From assembly GCA_030427735.1 (NCBI GenBank), contig JAUIBP010000002.1, positions 310,001 through 374,000 of the forward strand: a stretch of DNA of 64,000 nucleotides. The letters are read 5' to 3'. Below are positions 36,777 through 46,714 of this stretch, piece after piece (position 1 is the first letter of the stretch; the number at the start of each line of letters is the position of its first letter). Under the pieces are notes generated by a model, which had not been told where the DNA came from, did no database searches, and saw nothing but the letters and a program-made list of their open reading frames with translations. Source of the stretch: Bacteroidia bacterium. GTDB taxonomy: Bacteria; Bacteroidota; Bacteroidia; Flavobacteriales; Flavobacteriaceae. Position numbers and translations under genes: made by a program.

Positions 36777-38042
36777 ATCGAAACCGATATCTTTACGATA
36801 ATACATCTTATCAAAATGTAGTTTTTCTATATTTTGATAAGATTTTTTTATGGCCTCTTGGTACGTTTCGCCATACGATGTCATCGCTAAAACACGCCCG
36901 CCTGTAGTTACTACCTTTCCATCTTTTAAATCTGCTCCTGCATGAAACGGAATAGAACCTTCAACAGCATCTAAACCTGTAATTTCTTTACCTTTCTCGT
37001 AAGCCTCTGGATACCCGCCAGAAACTGTCATTACAGTGGTTGCAGCACGTTGGTCAATTTCTAAATCAATTTGATCTAAAGTACCATTGGCTACAGCTTG
37101 TAACAACTCCACCATATCATTTTTAAGTCTTGGTAAAACAACTTCGGTTTCTGGATCGCCCATTCTTACGTTATATTCAATAACTAACGGATCGTCTCCT
37201 ACTTTTATCAAACCAATAAATACGAACCCTTTGTAAGGTAAATTATCTTTTTGTAGACCTTCGATTGTTGGTTTTACAATTCGTGTTTCAATCTTTTCTA
37301 AAAATTCATCGGTAGCAAATGGCACTGGAGACACTGCTCCCATACCACCGGTATTTAAACCTGTATCGCCTTCGCCAATACGTTTATAATCTTTAGCTGT
37401 TGGTAAAATTTTATAGTTTTTACCATCGGTTAGCACAAAACAACTTAATTCTATACCGTCTAAAAACTCTTCAATAACTACTTTGGTACTAGCTGCGCCA
37501 AATTTAGAATCGACTAACATGGCTTTTAATTCAGCTTTAGCTTCTTCTAAATCATTTAAAATCAATACGCCTTTTCCTGCGGCCAAACCATCGGCTTTTA
37601 AAACATATGGTGGATTTAAAGTTTCTAAAAACGCATAACCTGCTTCAACATTGGTTTTATCGAAACTTTGATACGCTGCAGTAGGAATATCATGTCTGAA
37701 AAGGAATTCCTTAGCAAATTCTTTACTTCCTTCTAGCTCTGCCGCCGCCTTTTCCGGACCAATTACAGATACATGTTTTAAGGCTTCATCGTTCAGGAAG
37801 AAATCGTGAACACCTTGCACTAACGGGTCTTCTGGGCCCACAACCACCATATCGATATGTTGTTCTAAAACTAAGGTTTTTATTGCTTCAAAATCAGTAA
37901 CACCTATAGCTACATTTTCTGCTATAGCGGCAGTTCCAGAATTTCCTGGCGCTACAAAAAGTTTGTTACATAATGGACTTTGAGAAATTTTCCAGGCAAA
38001 AGTATGCTCTCTTCCGCCAGAACCTAGAATTAAAATTGTCAT
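36771..38042 (-). CDS. purD: Phosphoribosylamine--glycine ligase
   Basis: Second step of purine synthesis: joins glycine to phosphoribosylamine with ATP. The 423-residue ATP-grasp enzyme shows the N-terminal GSGGREHTFAWK, VVGPEDPLV, the nucleotide-binding VLKADGLAAGKGV and the metal-binding NVRMGDPETE. Full length; monocistronic with a -7 box just upstream. Confidence 0.97.
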   Translation of the reverse strand: MTILILGSGGREHTFAWKISQSPLCNKLFVAPGNSGTAAIAENVAIGVTDFEAIKTLVLEQHIDMVVVGPEDPLVQGVHDFFLNDEALKHVSVIGPEKAAAELEGSKEFAKEFLFRHDIPTAAYQSFDKTNVEAGYAFLETLNPPYVLKADGLAAGKGVLILNDLEEAKAELKAMLVDSKFGAASTKVVIEEFLDGIELSCFVLTDGKNYKILPTAKDYKRIGEGDTGLNTGGMGAVSPVPFATDEFLEKIETRIVKPTIEGLQKDNLPYKGFVFIGLIKVGDDPLVIEYNVRMGDPETEVVLPRLKNDMVELLQAVANGTLDQIDLEIDQRAATTVMTVSGGYPEAYEKGKEITGLDAVEGSIPFHAGADLKDGKVVTTGGRVLAMTSYGETYQEAIKKSYQNIEKLHFDKMYYRKDIGFDL

Positions 38043-38065
38043 GGTATACGATAAATTGTTTAGCG

Positions 38066-38073
38066 CAAAAATA
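38066..38073 (-). promoter_or_regulatory. Bacteroidota -7 element of purD
   Basis: On the minus strand TATTTTTG, matching TAnnTTTG, 23 bases before the purD ATG. No PurR-like operator or purine riboswitch fold was recognised. Confidence 0.5.
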
Positions 38074-38135
38074 AAACTAATGACACGATTTCACGAATAT
38101 TTTTTATTTACTTTACAAAAAAATACTTTTTTAGT

Positions 38136-39455
38136 TTGAAACCATTCGACCTTACTTTAAAACTTAACGGCTTTCCGCTTACTGAAGCCAAACAGATTTT
38201 AAAAACCATTCAGACTAAAGACGAAACCGAATATGCATCGTATTTACAAAAGCAACGGCTTTTTATTTTAAACTACCACCTGAAGCACAATAATTTTTAT
38301 AAAACTTTTGGGCAGAATATTGATAGTAATAATTGGAATTCTGTTCCGGTAATGACCAAAAGCCATTTACAACAACCGTTAAAACAACGGCTATCGGACG
38401 GATTTACACCCAAAAACGTTTACGTTAATAAAACATCTGGATCGTCTGGCGACCCGTTTATTTTTGCCAAGGATAAATTTTGCCACGCCCTAACTTGGGC
38501 CGAAATTCAAGATCGATTTGGCTGGTATAGCATCGACTTTAACAGCTCGTTACAGGCTCGGTTTTACGGCATACCGCTAGACACAGTAGGCTATTATAAA
38601 GAACGCTTAAAAGACAAGCTAACCAAGCGTTATCGGTTTTCTATTTTTAATTTAAGCGATAGTGCTTTACAAACCTGTTTAGAGCAATTTAAAGCAAAAC
38701 CCTTCGATTATATTAACGGCTACACCAGTGCTATTGTACAATTGGCTAAATATTTACAACAGAAGCAGATTGTGTTAAAATCTATTTGTCCCACTTTAAA
38801 ATGCTGCGTGGTAACTTCCGAAATGCTTTTTCCAGACGATAAAATACTTCTAGAACATGCTTTTGGTGTGCCTGTGATTAACGAATATGGTGCTTCAGAA
38901 TTAGACTTAATTGCTTTTCAGAATCCTAAAGATATCTGGCAGGTTAATAGTGATACATTGTTTGTTGAAATTTTAGACGAACACAACACCCCTGTACCCA
39001 ACGGACAAGAAGGACGAGTGGTTATTACCTCGCTTTACAATAAAGCACATCCGTTTATACGCTACGATCTTGGCGATATTGGAATGCTATCTAAAACGAG
39101 TACCTTACAATATCCTGTTTTAGAAAAGCTTATTGGAAGAACTAACGATATTGCCATTTTACCAAGCGGAAAAAAAGCAGCTGGCTTGACATTTTATTAT
39201 ATCACCAAAGCCATTATTGAAGATGATGGTAATGTAAAAGAGTTTGTAATTACCCAAAATAGCACAGCGACATTTACTATTGACTATGTCGCTAAAACCT
39301 TAATTTCTGAACACAAAAAGGAACAGATTCAAGCAGAAATAAAGCGTTATCTAGAAAATGGACTAACCATACACTTTAACAAACACAACGTGTTACAACG
39401 CTCTAAAAGTGGTAAATTGAAGCAGTTTTCCTCATCTTTAAATAAAAACAAATGA
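38136..39455 (+). CDS. Phenylacetate-CoA ligase-like adenylate-forming protein (PaaK/CapK family)
   Basis: A 439-residue adenylate-forming enzyme family member. The nucleotide-binding loop is TSGSSGDPF (100-108), followed by NEYGASELD and YDLGDIG motifs of PaaK-like ligases. Members in polysaccharide loci (CapK-like) are thought to activate a carboxylic acid for attachment to a sugar, but their reactions are poorly known. It starts with TTG at 38136; the next in-frame ATG is about 70 residues in and would remove conserved sequence. It overlaps wecB by four bases, so it is the first gene of a three-gene plus-strand operon. Confidence 0.83.
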   Translation: MKPFDLTLKLNGFPLTEAKQILKTIQTKDETEYASYLQKQRLFILNYHLKHNNFYKTFGQNIDSNNWNSVPVMTKSHLQQPLKQRLSDGFTPKNVYVNKTSGSSGDPFIFAKDKFCHALTWAEIQDRFGWYSIDFNSSLQARFYGIPLDTVGYYKERLKDKLTKRYRFSIFNLSDSALQTCLEQFKAKPFDYINGYTSAIVQLAKYLQQKQIVLKSICPTLKCCVVTSEMLFPDDKILLEHAFGVPVINEYGASELDLIAFQNPKDIWQVNSDTLFVEILDEHNTPVPNGQEGRVVITSLYNKAHPFIRYDLGDIGMLSKTSTLQYPVLEKLIGRTNDIAILPSGKKAAGLTFYYITKAIIEDDGNVKEFVITQNSTATFTIDYVAKTLISEHKKEQIQAEIKRYLENGLTIHFNKHNVLQRSKSGKLKQFSSSLNKNK

Positions 39456-40546
39456 ACATTACCATAGTTGCTGGCGCACGACCTAATTTTATGAAAATAG
39501 CTCCAATTCTTGAGGCTATAAAACAAAAACAAACCCAAGGTTTTAATATAAATTTTAGGTTAGTTCACACTGGACAACACTACGATAAAAACTTAAGCGG
39601 AACATTTTTTGAAGAATTAAACATTCCGTTACCAGACACTAATCTTGAGGTAAAAAGCGGTACACAAGCACAACAAACAGCAGGCATCATGATTGGTTTT
39701 GAAAAAGAACTTGCAGAAAACCCATGTGATTTAGTATTGGTTGTTGGTGATGTAACCTCAACCATGGCCTGCACTATTGTAGCAAAAAAAGCAGGTATTA
39801 ATGTGGCCCATGTTGAAGCAGGGATTCGCTCGGGTGATTTGCGTATGCCTGAAGAAATAAATAGAATTGTAACGGATAGTTTGACAGATTTTTTTTTTAC
39901 AACCTCAAAAAAGGCTAATGAAAACCTGCTAAAGTTAGGTGTAAAACCTGAACAAATTTTCTTTGCGGGCAACGTCATGATTGACACATTACGAAAAAAT
40001 GAACCACGACTAAAACAACCCGACATTTGGCAAACTTTAAATCTAAAACCAAAACAATATTTAGTAATTACGTTACATCGCCCTAGTAATGTTGATGAAG
40101 AACAACAACTCAAATCTTTAATAACACAAATTGTAGCCTTAGGTAAAGATTTTTCCATTATTTTTCCTGTGCATCCGCGCACAAAAAAACTATTAGAAGG
40201 CTTAGATTTAAATTTTGAAAATTTGCATTACACCAATCCGTTAGGCTATTTAGAATTTAATTATCTGGTAAAACATGCGCTTGGTGTTCTCACAGATTCT
40301 GGAGGCATTACCGAAGAAACCACTGTTATGAATGTGCCATGCATTACACTTCGCGAAAACACAGAGCGCCCAGAAACGTGTGACATTGGCACCAATGTTT
40401 TAGTTGGAAGTGATCGTAATAAAATTGAGTCTGCATTTAAAAACTTACTTGATAATAACTGGAAGCAAGGTGAAATTCCTGAGTTATGGGACGGACATGC
40501 AGCAGAAAGAATTGTTAATCATCTTATTGAAATATACAAGTTATAG
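39452..40546 (+). CDS. wecB: UDP-N-acetylglucosamine 2-epimerase (non-hydrolysing)
   Basis: Interconverts UDP-GlcNAc and UDP-ManNAc for surface polysaccharide synthesis. The 364-residue GT-B-fold enzyme carries the GARPNFMKIAPI start, the VEAGIRSGD block, the HRPSNVDE motif and the LTDSGGITEE nucleotide site. No wecC (UDP-ManNAc dehydrogenase) is present in the window, so ManNAc may be used as such or converted by a gene elsewhere. ATG overlaps the upstream stop by four bases. Confidence 0.93.
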   Translation: MNITIVAGARPNFMKIAPILEAIKQKQTQGFNINFRLVHTGQHYDKNLSGTFFEELNIPLPDTNLEVKSGTQAQQTAGIMIGFEKELAENPCDLVLVVGDVTSTMACTIVAKKAGINVAHVEAGIRSGDLRMPEEINRIVTDSLTDFFFTTSKKANENLLKLGVKPEQIFFAGNVMIDTLRKNEPRLKQPDIWQTLNLKPKQYLVITLHRPSNVDEEQQLKSLITQIVALGKDFSIIFPVHPRTKKLLEGLDLNFENLHYTNPLGYLEFNYLVKHALGVLTDSGGITEETTVMNVPCITLRENTERPETCDIGTNVLVGSDRNKIESAFKNLLDNNWKQGEIPELWDGHAAERIVNHLIEIYKL

Positions 40547-41709
40547 TGAATGACATTTTAATAATAACCAACTATTTTCCACCTGAAAAAGGTGCTGCAT
40601 CAAACCGTATTTTTCATTTAGCCGAAGGATTACAAAAACAAAACTATACGGTTTCAGTAATAACACCATTACCTAATTACCCTAAAGGCGAAATTTTTGA
40701 TGATTATAAAGGTGTTTTTAAAAACACCTCGGTAGAAAATAATATTACCATACATCGGTTATGGATTTACGCTAGCAATTCTAAAAACAAACTAAAACGC
40801 TTAATAGCTATGCTTTCATATAGTTTTAGTTTAACTTGGTTTTTTATGTGGAATAAGCTTCCTAATAAGGTTATTGTACAATCTCCGCCGCTTCTAGTCG
40901 CTTTTACTTGTATGTTTTTTATACGAAATAAGAATCGTAAACTTTTTTTAAATGTTAGTGATTTGTGGCCAATTGCAGGCTTGGAATTGGGCGCTTTTAA
41001 AAAGAACTTTAGTTACAAACTTTTAGAGCGCATTGAACGTTTCAATTATAAAAAAGCAGATTTAGTTTTAGGTCAAAGTGAAGAGATTTTGGCACATATA
41101 ACATCTATTTTCCCAGAAAAAAACACCTTTTTATATAGAAATTTTCCAGATTTTGACCCGCCAAAACTTGTAGAAAAACCTACAAACCATGAAAAAATAA
41201 AAATGGTTTATGCTGGTTTGCTAGGCATTGCTCAAGGTATTTACAAACTTTGTACAGAATTAGACTATAGCAACATACAGTTTCATATTTATGGCGCTGG
41301 TGCCGAGAAAGAAAGTATTGAAAACTTGATTGCTACAAATCCTGAACTAGATATTGTTTATCATGGTGAAATTGCCCGTTCAGAACTTCACCAAGCACTC
41401 TTACAATACGATTTAACAATAATTCCGCTATTAAATAGAATTTATGGCTCCGTGCCTTCAAAAATATTTGAATATGGCAAACTGGGGCTCCCTATGCTTT
41501 ATTTTGGAGGTGGTGAAGGTGAAACAATAATTGAAAACTATAAATTAGGTTGGGTAGTTCCTTCATCAGATTATAAAGCGTTAAATCTTCAGCTTTCAAA
41601 AATTGATAATACAGAATTAAATCATCGTTTTAAAAACCAGATACAAAAAACTGCCTTAAAAAACTTTGATTTTGAAAAACAACTAAACCAATTAACAAAG
41701 AAACTTTAA
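40546..41709 (+). CDS. Glycosyltransferase family 4 protein (WbuB-like)
   Basis: A 387-residue GT-B glycosyltransferase. The N-terminal acceptor domain begins ILIITNYFPPEKGAASNRI and contains PLPNYPKGEI, typical of the WbuB-like group; the C-terminal donor domain has a Pro-Ser-Lys-Ile-Phe-Glu-Tyr motif. Start is GTG at 40546, sharing a base with the wecB stop. It probably adds an N-acetyl amino sugar, matching its wecB neighbour. Its end overlaps the convergent glycosylphosphotransferase gene by four bases. Confidence 0.85.
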   Translation: MNDILIITNYFPPEKGAASNRIFHLAEGLQKQNYTVSVITPLPNYPKGEIFDDYKGVFKNTSVENNITIHRLWIYASNSKNKLKRLIAMLSYSFSLTWFFMWNKLPNKVIVQSPPLLVAFTCMFFIRNKNRKLFLNVSDLWPIAGLELGAFKKNFSYKLLERIERFNYKKADLVLGQSEEILAHITSIFPEKNTFLYRNFPDFDPPKLVEKPTNHEKIKMVYAGLLGIAQGIYKLCTELDYSNIQFHIYGAGAEKESIENLIATNPELDIVYHGEIARSELHQALLQYDLTIIPLLNRIYGSVPSKIFEYGKLGLPMLYFGGGEGETIIENYKLGWVVPSSDYKALNLQLSKIDNTELNHRFKNQIQKTALKNFDFEKQLNQLTKKL

Positions 41710-43064
41710 TATGCCTTTTCTTCGCCCCTTATAGCGTTTAAAATGGTTTGAAAAATAATCTTTAAATCAAGTAAAATAGACCAGTTTTCTATATAAAAAA
41801 TATCGTATTTAACGCGATTAATAATGTCTTTATCGGTTTCGACTTCTCCTCTAAATCCGCTTATTTGTGCTAAACCCGTAATACCCGGTTTAACAAAATG
41901 ACGCACCATAAATTTATCTATACGTTTAGCATACATATTGGTGTGGCTAACCATGTGCGGCCTTGGCCCAACCACAGACATGTCTCCAAACAAAACATTG
42001 TAAAACTGTGGTAATTCATCGATACTGGTTTTTCTTATAAATTTGCCAATTTTTGTAACCCGCTCGTCTCCTCTTGTGGCTTGATGTAAATGTGCATCAT
42101 CGTTAGGTGTCATTGAACGGAATTTATAACAATCGAATTCTTGATAATTGAAACCATTTCTGGATTGTTTAAAAAACACTGGCCCTTTAGACTCTAATTT
42201 TATTAAAATAGCCAAAATTGGTGTAAGCCAAGATAAGATAAAAACAATAATACAGACAGCAAAAACAATATCGAATAAGCGCTTAAAAAACTGATTTGAA
42301 GATTCCTCTAAAGGAATATCCCTAAGCGACAAAATTGGGATATAATCGTAATATTCGTATTTTAATTTCTTAGCATAAATTTCTTTATTGTCTGGTAAAA
42401 ATTTTAAGATTTTAAGATTGTTATCGGCAAAATCTACAACATTTAAAATCTGGGTGTTTGAGAGTTCCGAAATAGAACAATATACTTCGTCTATATTATT
42501 TTCTAAAATAAACTGAAAACACAGCTCTAAAGTATCATGTTGTTTATCTTTAATATTAAAAATTCTTCGTAACGAATAGCCGTATTCTGGATTGTTATTA
42601 AAAAACGACTCTAAAGCCATAGTTTGGCGGTTTTTACCTAAAATAACGGTTTTACGCAAGTTACCCCCAAAAGAAGCTCGATATTTTTGTAATAAATAGT
42701 AGACGGCAAATTTCGCTACGCCAATGCATAAAAACACTAAAATAATGTATTTAAGCACCAATATAGAATCGACCTTGAGATTATGTCTAAAACCAAAATA
42801 AGCAAATACTATTAAAGTAAACAAAATAGCTTGCTTTACTAATAAAGACATAATGGTTACCTCGCGAGTAAATCGATAAACCTCGTAAAATTTGGAATAT
42901 ATGGATAAAATAATCCACGTGAACGACACTAAGAACACAAATAAAAACGGATTTACCTCTTTAAAAAAGTAAAACAATGCCAAACCATTAATTACCACTA
43001 AATCGATTGCGTACGAAATAGGGCGTAAATACATCGAGTATCGACCTTGTCTTATTGTGCTCAC
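41706..43064 (-). CDS. Undecaprenyl-phosphate glycosylphosphotransferase (WcaJ/WbaP-like)
   Basis: Initiates polysaccharide repeat-unit synthesis by moving a sugar 1-phosphate onto undecaprenyl phosphate. The 452-residue chain has four or five N-terminal helices (about 10-130), a CoA-binding-like middle domain, and the bacterial sugar-transferase domain (about 260-452) opening KRLFDIVFAVCIIVF with the catalytic KFRSM and the RKTSIDELPQFYNVL and VGPRP motifs. GTG 43064 is preferred because homologs begin at about this point. It is the last gene of the long minus-strand polysaccharide run. Confidence 0.92.
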   Translation of the reverse strand: MSTIRQGRYSMYLRPISYAIDLVVINGLALFYFFKEVNPFLFVFLVSFTWIILSIYSKFYEVYRFTREVTIMSLLVKQAILFTLIVFAYFGFRHNLKVDSILVLKYIILVFLCIGVAKFAVYYLLQKYRASFGGNLRKTVILGKNRQTMALESFFNNNPEYGYSLRRIFNIKDKQHDTLELCFQFILENNIDEVYCSISELSNTQILNVVDFADNNLKILKFLPDNKEIYAKKLKYEYYDYIPILSLRDIPLEESSNQFFKRLFDIVFAVCIIVFILSWLTPILAILIKLESKGPVFFKQSRNGFNYQEFDCYKFRSMTPNDDAHLHQATRGDERVTKIGKFIRKTSIDELPQFYNVLFGDMSVVGPRPHMVSHTNMYAKRIDKFMVRHFVKPGITGLAQISGFRGEVETDKDIINRVKYDIFYIENWSILLDLKIIFQTILNAIRGEEKAY

Positions 43065-43080
43065 TTAAAACTGTTAGGTT

Positions 43081-43102
43081 GTTAGTTATTTGAATAACTA
43101 AC
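43081..43102. promoter_or_regulatory. Perfect palindrome before the glycosylphosphotransferase gene
   Basis: GTTAGTTAT, four central bases and ATAACTAAC form a perfect 22-base palindrome 17-38 bases upstream of the GTG. It has no T run on either strand, which fits an operator better than a terminator. No full TAnnTTTG promoter is visible close by. Confidence 0.35.
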
Positions 43103-43162
43103 ATTGTTGAAATTTATTTTGCAATTTTACAAAAAAATAAAAAAGTAAGACTTAAATTGACA

Positions 43163-44278
43163 TCAGTTGTTTTTACTATCGTTATAAACACTTAAACAAG
43201 AATTAAAAAAATCTAGATATTGTTCATTGATTGTATCCCAATTAAAATCATCCTTAATTTTATCAAAACAACCTGTAATTTTGTTCGGGTACTTATCTTT
43301 AACAACGGTTTCAATTATTGTTTTCACTCCATTTTCATTCTGAAAATACAAAGCGTCATCTCTCAAAATCGACCGATTGAACTCATTTTCATGGGCTACT
43401 ATTAAACTTTTAGAAGCCATTGCTTCTAACAACGAAGGGTTTGTCCCACCAACAGAATGCCCATGGAAATATAAATTGGAAAAATATCTTAAATTATTTA
43501 GAATATTTAAATCGTATAAGCCACCTAAAAACTTAATGTTAGAGTATTTTTTATACTTTTCTTTTAAATATTTTCCAAATTTGTTAGTGTCATATTTACC
43601 AATTACAAGAAAATCCATAGTTTTTTCTGCCATTACAACACCATCCAAAATTGTCTCAATATTATTTTCTGGCTCTAATCTAGCAATTAGCATATTATAA
43701 TTATATGCACCCAAATTAAAGCCTTCAAGGCATTCTGAATTTGGATCTAAAAATAAATCTGCACCATAAGCAATATATCTAGAAGGAATATTATACTTAT
43801 TTGTTAAATAATTTTGAATACCTATTGAGTCTGAAATTAAAAAATCACTAGACTTAACAGCTAAAGATTCTGCTAATTTTAAGAACGTTTGTACTTTTTT
43901 TGAATATTTAGTACGTTTCCATTCTAGCCCATCCATATTGGTAATAATTACACTTTTCTTAGGTAAAAATTTGTACCAAATAGAACTGCTGGTGTATCCT
44001 AATTGCAGAATAATATCGAAATTTCTTTGCTTAGAATCCAAAATACAGTTAAAATCATAAATAAATTGACCTACAGTTCCAAGCCTTTCTTCAGGGTCTT
44101 TACAATGAATAATGCTTACACCGTTAAATGATTTTTCTTGATAAGGATGACTACTTGAATTATAAACCGAGACATCGTGACCTTTATTTACTAAATAAAC
44201 CGAAAAATACTCCGCAAACTGCTCAAAACCACCATGATAATTTGGTATCCCTCTAGTACCTAATATTCCTATTTTCAT
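43163..44278 (-). CDS. DUF1972-family glycosyltransferase (rhamnosyltransferase-like)
   Basis: A 371-residue GT-B enzyme opening KIGILGTRGIPNYHGGFEQF, the signature of DUF1972 glycosyltransferases, several of which are beta-1,4-rhamnosyltransferases using dTDP-L-rhamnose (Cps2T type). The rhamnose supply genes at 57932-61217 make that donor plausible here. The C-terminal donor site contains GTNPSLLEAMASK. The start overlaps the upstream gene by 26 bases. Confidence 0.85.
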   Translation of the reverse strand: MKIGILGTRGIPNYHGGFEQFAEYFSVYLVNKGHDVSVYNSSSHPYQEKSFNGVSIIHCKDPEERLGTVGQFIYDFNCILDSKQRNFDIILQLGYTSSSIWYKFLPKKSVIITNMDGLEWKRTKYSKKVQTFLKLAESLAVKSSDFLISDSIGIQNYLTNKYNIPSRYIAYGADLFLDPNSECLEGFNLGAYNYNMLIARLEPENNIETILDGVVMAEKTMDFLVIGKYDTNKFGKYLKEKYKKYSNIKFLGGLYDLNILNNLRYFSNLYFHGHSVGGTNPSLLEAMASKSLIVAHENEFNRSILRDDALYFQNENGVKTIIETVVKDKYPNKITGCFDKIKDDFNWDTINEQYLDFFNSCLSVYNDSKNN

Positions 44279-45548
44279 ATTTGAAAAAGTCGATTAAAAA
44301 TAATGTATTCATAAATATAAAGAATACTATTCCTTTGTTTCTTTCAAAATAAGATTCAAAGAAAAATGCAAACGTAACCATAATTAAAAACAATAAATAC
44401 AATTTATTGCCTGATTTTATGGCAGCGTAAAAACTAAAGATTAAATAGGAAATAAAAAATAAGAGAACAACACCGCCTACTGACACTAATAATTGCAAAT
44501 ATTGATTGTGAACATTATAACCTTCATACCAATTTGGAGCCAATCCGTAGTACATGTAATAATAGTCTAAATAATTTTGAACATCGCCTACACCATAACC
44601 AAACAATAATTTATGATCGTTGGTTACATGAAACAATCCCATATTTAAAAAAATATAACGCAATTCTAAATCACTTATTTGTTCTTTAGAATCGAGATTA
44701 AAAACATACGCTTCTGCTATATTATCTGTGGGTTTAAAGCCTTCAAAATCGAAATGAATTCCTTCAACAAAGCGATTTTTAATCGTTGGAATATTAGCTG
44801 CTAGCATAATTAAAATTCCTATAAAACCTAAAACAATTATTTTTTGATTATTTTTTTTAATAAGCTGCAATATTTGATAACTGACAATTATAAAAAAAAT
44901 AAATATAACTGCTTTAGATGCCGTTAAAATAAGACCGCAAAACAATATAAAAAGTAATGAAAACATCAGAAGCCTATTTTTTAAAATAGATTCTTTTTTC
45001 AATTTTATAGGATATTGTATTAAAATAAAAATACTTAAAGCAATGTATAAAGCAAAATACACCGGATGTTGATCGTAAAGACTTGTAAAATCATGAAAAA
45101 ATAGAGTTTGCGAATCTTTTCCTGCTACTAAATTAATACAACCATTTACAATTAAAATTAAAGTAGCACAAGTTGTTGATAACGCAAAAAAAATTAATAC
45201 GCGTTTAATGCTATACTGTGTATACCTAAAAGTAAATAAGGCAAATGCAATTAATATAAATAGTTGATTTTTATTAATAACCTTAATACCATAATCAACA
45301 TTTTTACTTGTTAAAGCACTAATTATTATAATTAAAAAATATACCAGAGGAAAGTAAAAAGCAAAATTATGATACTGTTTTAATTTTATTTTCTTGATAA
45401 AAATTAAATATAACGCATAAGCTAAGGCTAAAATTATTGAAACATTTCCCACATTAAGCATGAAAGGAATCATTGCCGCCATTAAACAAACTAAAGTTTC
45501 TTCTGGATTGTTAATGGCATAATTTTTTAAAACTTTTAAAACATTCAT
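44253..45548 (-). CDS. O-antigen ligase family protein (Wzy_C/WaaL fold)
   Basis: A 431-residue membrane protein with about ten to twelve helices. A large extracytoplasmic loop (about 275-350) includes VHNQYLQLLVSVG, the conserved His region of the O-antigen ligase/polymerase superfamily. It is either the ligase joining finished polymer to lipid A core or a Wzy-type polymerase; sequence alone cannot separate the two. A second polymerase-like gene lies two genes upstream. It overlaps both neighbours. Confidence 0.82.
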   Translation of the reverse strand: MNVLKVLKNYAINNPEETLVCLMAAMIPFMLNVGNVSIILALAYALYLIFIKKIKLKQYHNFAFYFPLVYFLIIIISALTSKNVDYGIKVINKNQLFILIAFALFTFRYTQYSIKRVLIFFALSTTCATLILIVNGCINLVAGKDSQTLFFHDFTSLYDQHPVYFALYIALSIFILIQYPIKLKKESILKNRLLMFSLLFILFCGLILTASKAVIFIFFIIVSYQILQLIKKNNQKIIVLGFIGILIMLAANIPTIKNRFVEGIHFDFEGFKPTDNIAEAYVFNLDSKEQISDLELRYIFLNMGLFHVTNDHKLLFGYGVGDVQNYLDYYYMYYGLAPNWYEGYNVHNQYLQLLVSVGGVVLLFFISYLIFSFYAAIKSGNKLYLLFLIMVTFAFFFESYFERNKGIVFFIFMNTLFLIDFFKYENRNIRY

Positions 45549-46714
45549 TCCTTTAGCACATCCATTAACATTTCTACTTTAGTTTCCCAAGAGTGTTCAT
45601 TAATATTAATTAATGGCTTCTTATTTTCTGTACTTTTTAATGCGTTTGAAAAAGCTTCTGCTTTATCTACTAAATATAAGTGGCTTTCCAGGTCTAATAG
45701 TCCATTACCTTTGGTTCCAACAACTTTCTTACCAGTTGCTAAATATTCATAAACCTTAATAGAATTAGCTCCAGATTGTTGATTTTCTTTAGTTACGTAA
45801 GGCACTATACATATGTCAAAATTTTTCACGTAATCCGGATAGCTATCATAATGTTTATCTCCTAAATAATAAAAATTTGGATGTTTTTTTATTTTTCTAA
45901 ACACATCTTTATCTAACTGCTGTCCAACAAAAACAAAAGAAACATCTGGAGAAGATTTTACGACATCATTAATTAAATTGGTGTCTAGTAATTGTGTTAT
46001 TTTACCACCAAATCCTACTATTGGTCTTTTTATTTGCTTTAAATCCTTTGGAAACCGTGTTTCGCCATGTAACGAAAACCTTTTAAGATCCACCCCATTA
46101 GTTATTAAATGGATGCAACGAGGATTAAATTTATTCGAAAAAAATTGTATGTTTTCTTTTGCATTAGTAATCCAAAACTTAGACTGCATTGCATACTTTT
46201 TATACCCCTCTTCTATCTTATTTAAAAAGGGTTGATACACTCTAAACTTAGTGAAATTATCCCATGCATCAAAAATAAGAGTCTTGGGCTTAAGTGCCGA
46301 AGTTAATTTATAAGCAAATACGTTTTGACTTAAAACTGTATATTCGTTTACTTTTAATTTTGAAAAACACGCTTCAATAAATGCTATATATTCTGCATTC
46401 GCAAATGTATCAATATACCAATTATACTTTTTAATTAATTGATTAAAAAAATCGTTAGAAATGTAATCAATTACATACATATTTTCATCTACCTTATACA
46501 AGGCAAACCCTTTGTTTTTAAGAATAACTTCGCCTTGAATTGTTTTTTTCTTTTTTTTAATTGCCATTTCTAGCAATGTAATAGGCCTATTAATTATAAT
46601 TTTTTTAATTTCTTTTTTTTGAGAAAAAACTTCAATAAAATGAGCATCTCTTGTCCGAAATCCTTCTTTAATTATCTTTCTCCAATCATGAAACGGAACT
46701 ATAACTATATTCAT
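45545..46714 (-). CDS. Glycosyltransferase (GT-B, family 1/4-like)
   Basis: A 389-residue cytoplasmic glycosyltransferase. The C-terminal half has the GT-B donor pattern: GFGGKITQLLDTNLI, FVFVGQQLD, and KVYEYLATGKKVVGT with the usual Glu. The N-terminal half is diverged. Specificity unknown. Four-base ATGA overlaps on both sides indicate tight coupling in the operon. Confidence 0.82.
   Translation of the reverse strand: MNIVIVPFHDWRKIIKEGFRTRDAHFIEVFSQKKEIKKIIINRPITLLEMAIKKKKKTIQGEVILKNKGFALYKVDENMYVIDYISNDFFNQLIKKYNWYIDTFANAEYIAFIEACFSKLKVNEYTVLSQNVFAYKLTSALKPKTLIFDAWDNFTKFRVYQPFLNKIEEGYKKYAMQSKFWITNAKENIQFFSNKFNPRCIHLITNGVDLKRFSLHGETRFPKDLKQIKRPIVGFGGKITQLLDTNLINDVVKSSPDVSFVFVGQQLDKDVFRKIKKHPNFYYLGDKHYDSYPDYVKNFDICIVPYVTKENQQSGANSIKVYEYLATGKKVVGTKGNGLLDLESHLYLVDKAEAFSNALKSTENKKPLININEHSWETKVEMLMDVLKE

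Noticed and set aside
39580-40182. A 200-codon minus-strand ORF
   Set aside because: It lies fully inside wecB, whose frame has all family motifs; the reverse frame is Ser/Phe/Cys-rich and matches no known pattern.
43377-43700. A 107-codon plus-strand ORF
   Set aside because: Antisense shadow of the DUF1972 glycosyltransferase gene.
44253-44278. Frameshift between O-antigen ligase and DUF1972 glycosyltransferase genes
   Set aside because: Both proteins are complete with normal ends; the 26-base overlap is just a dense junction.
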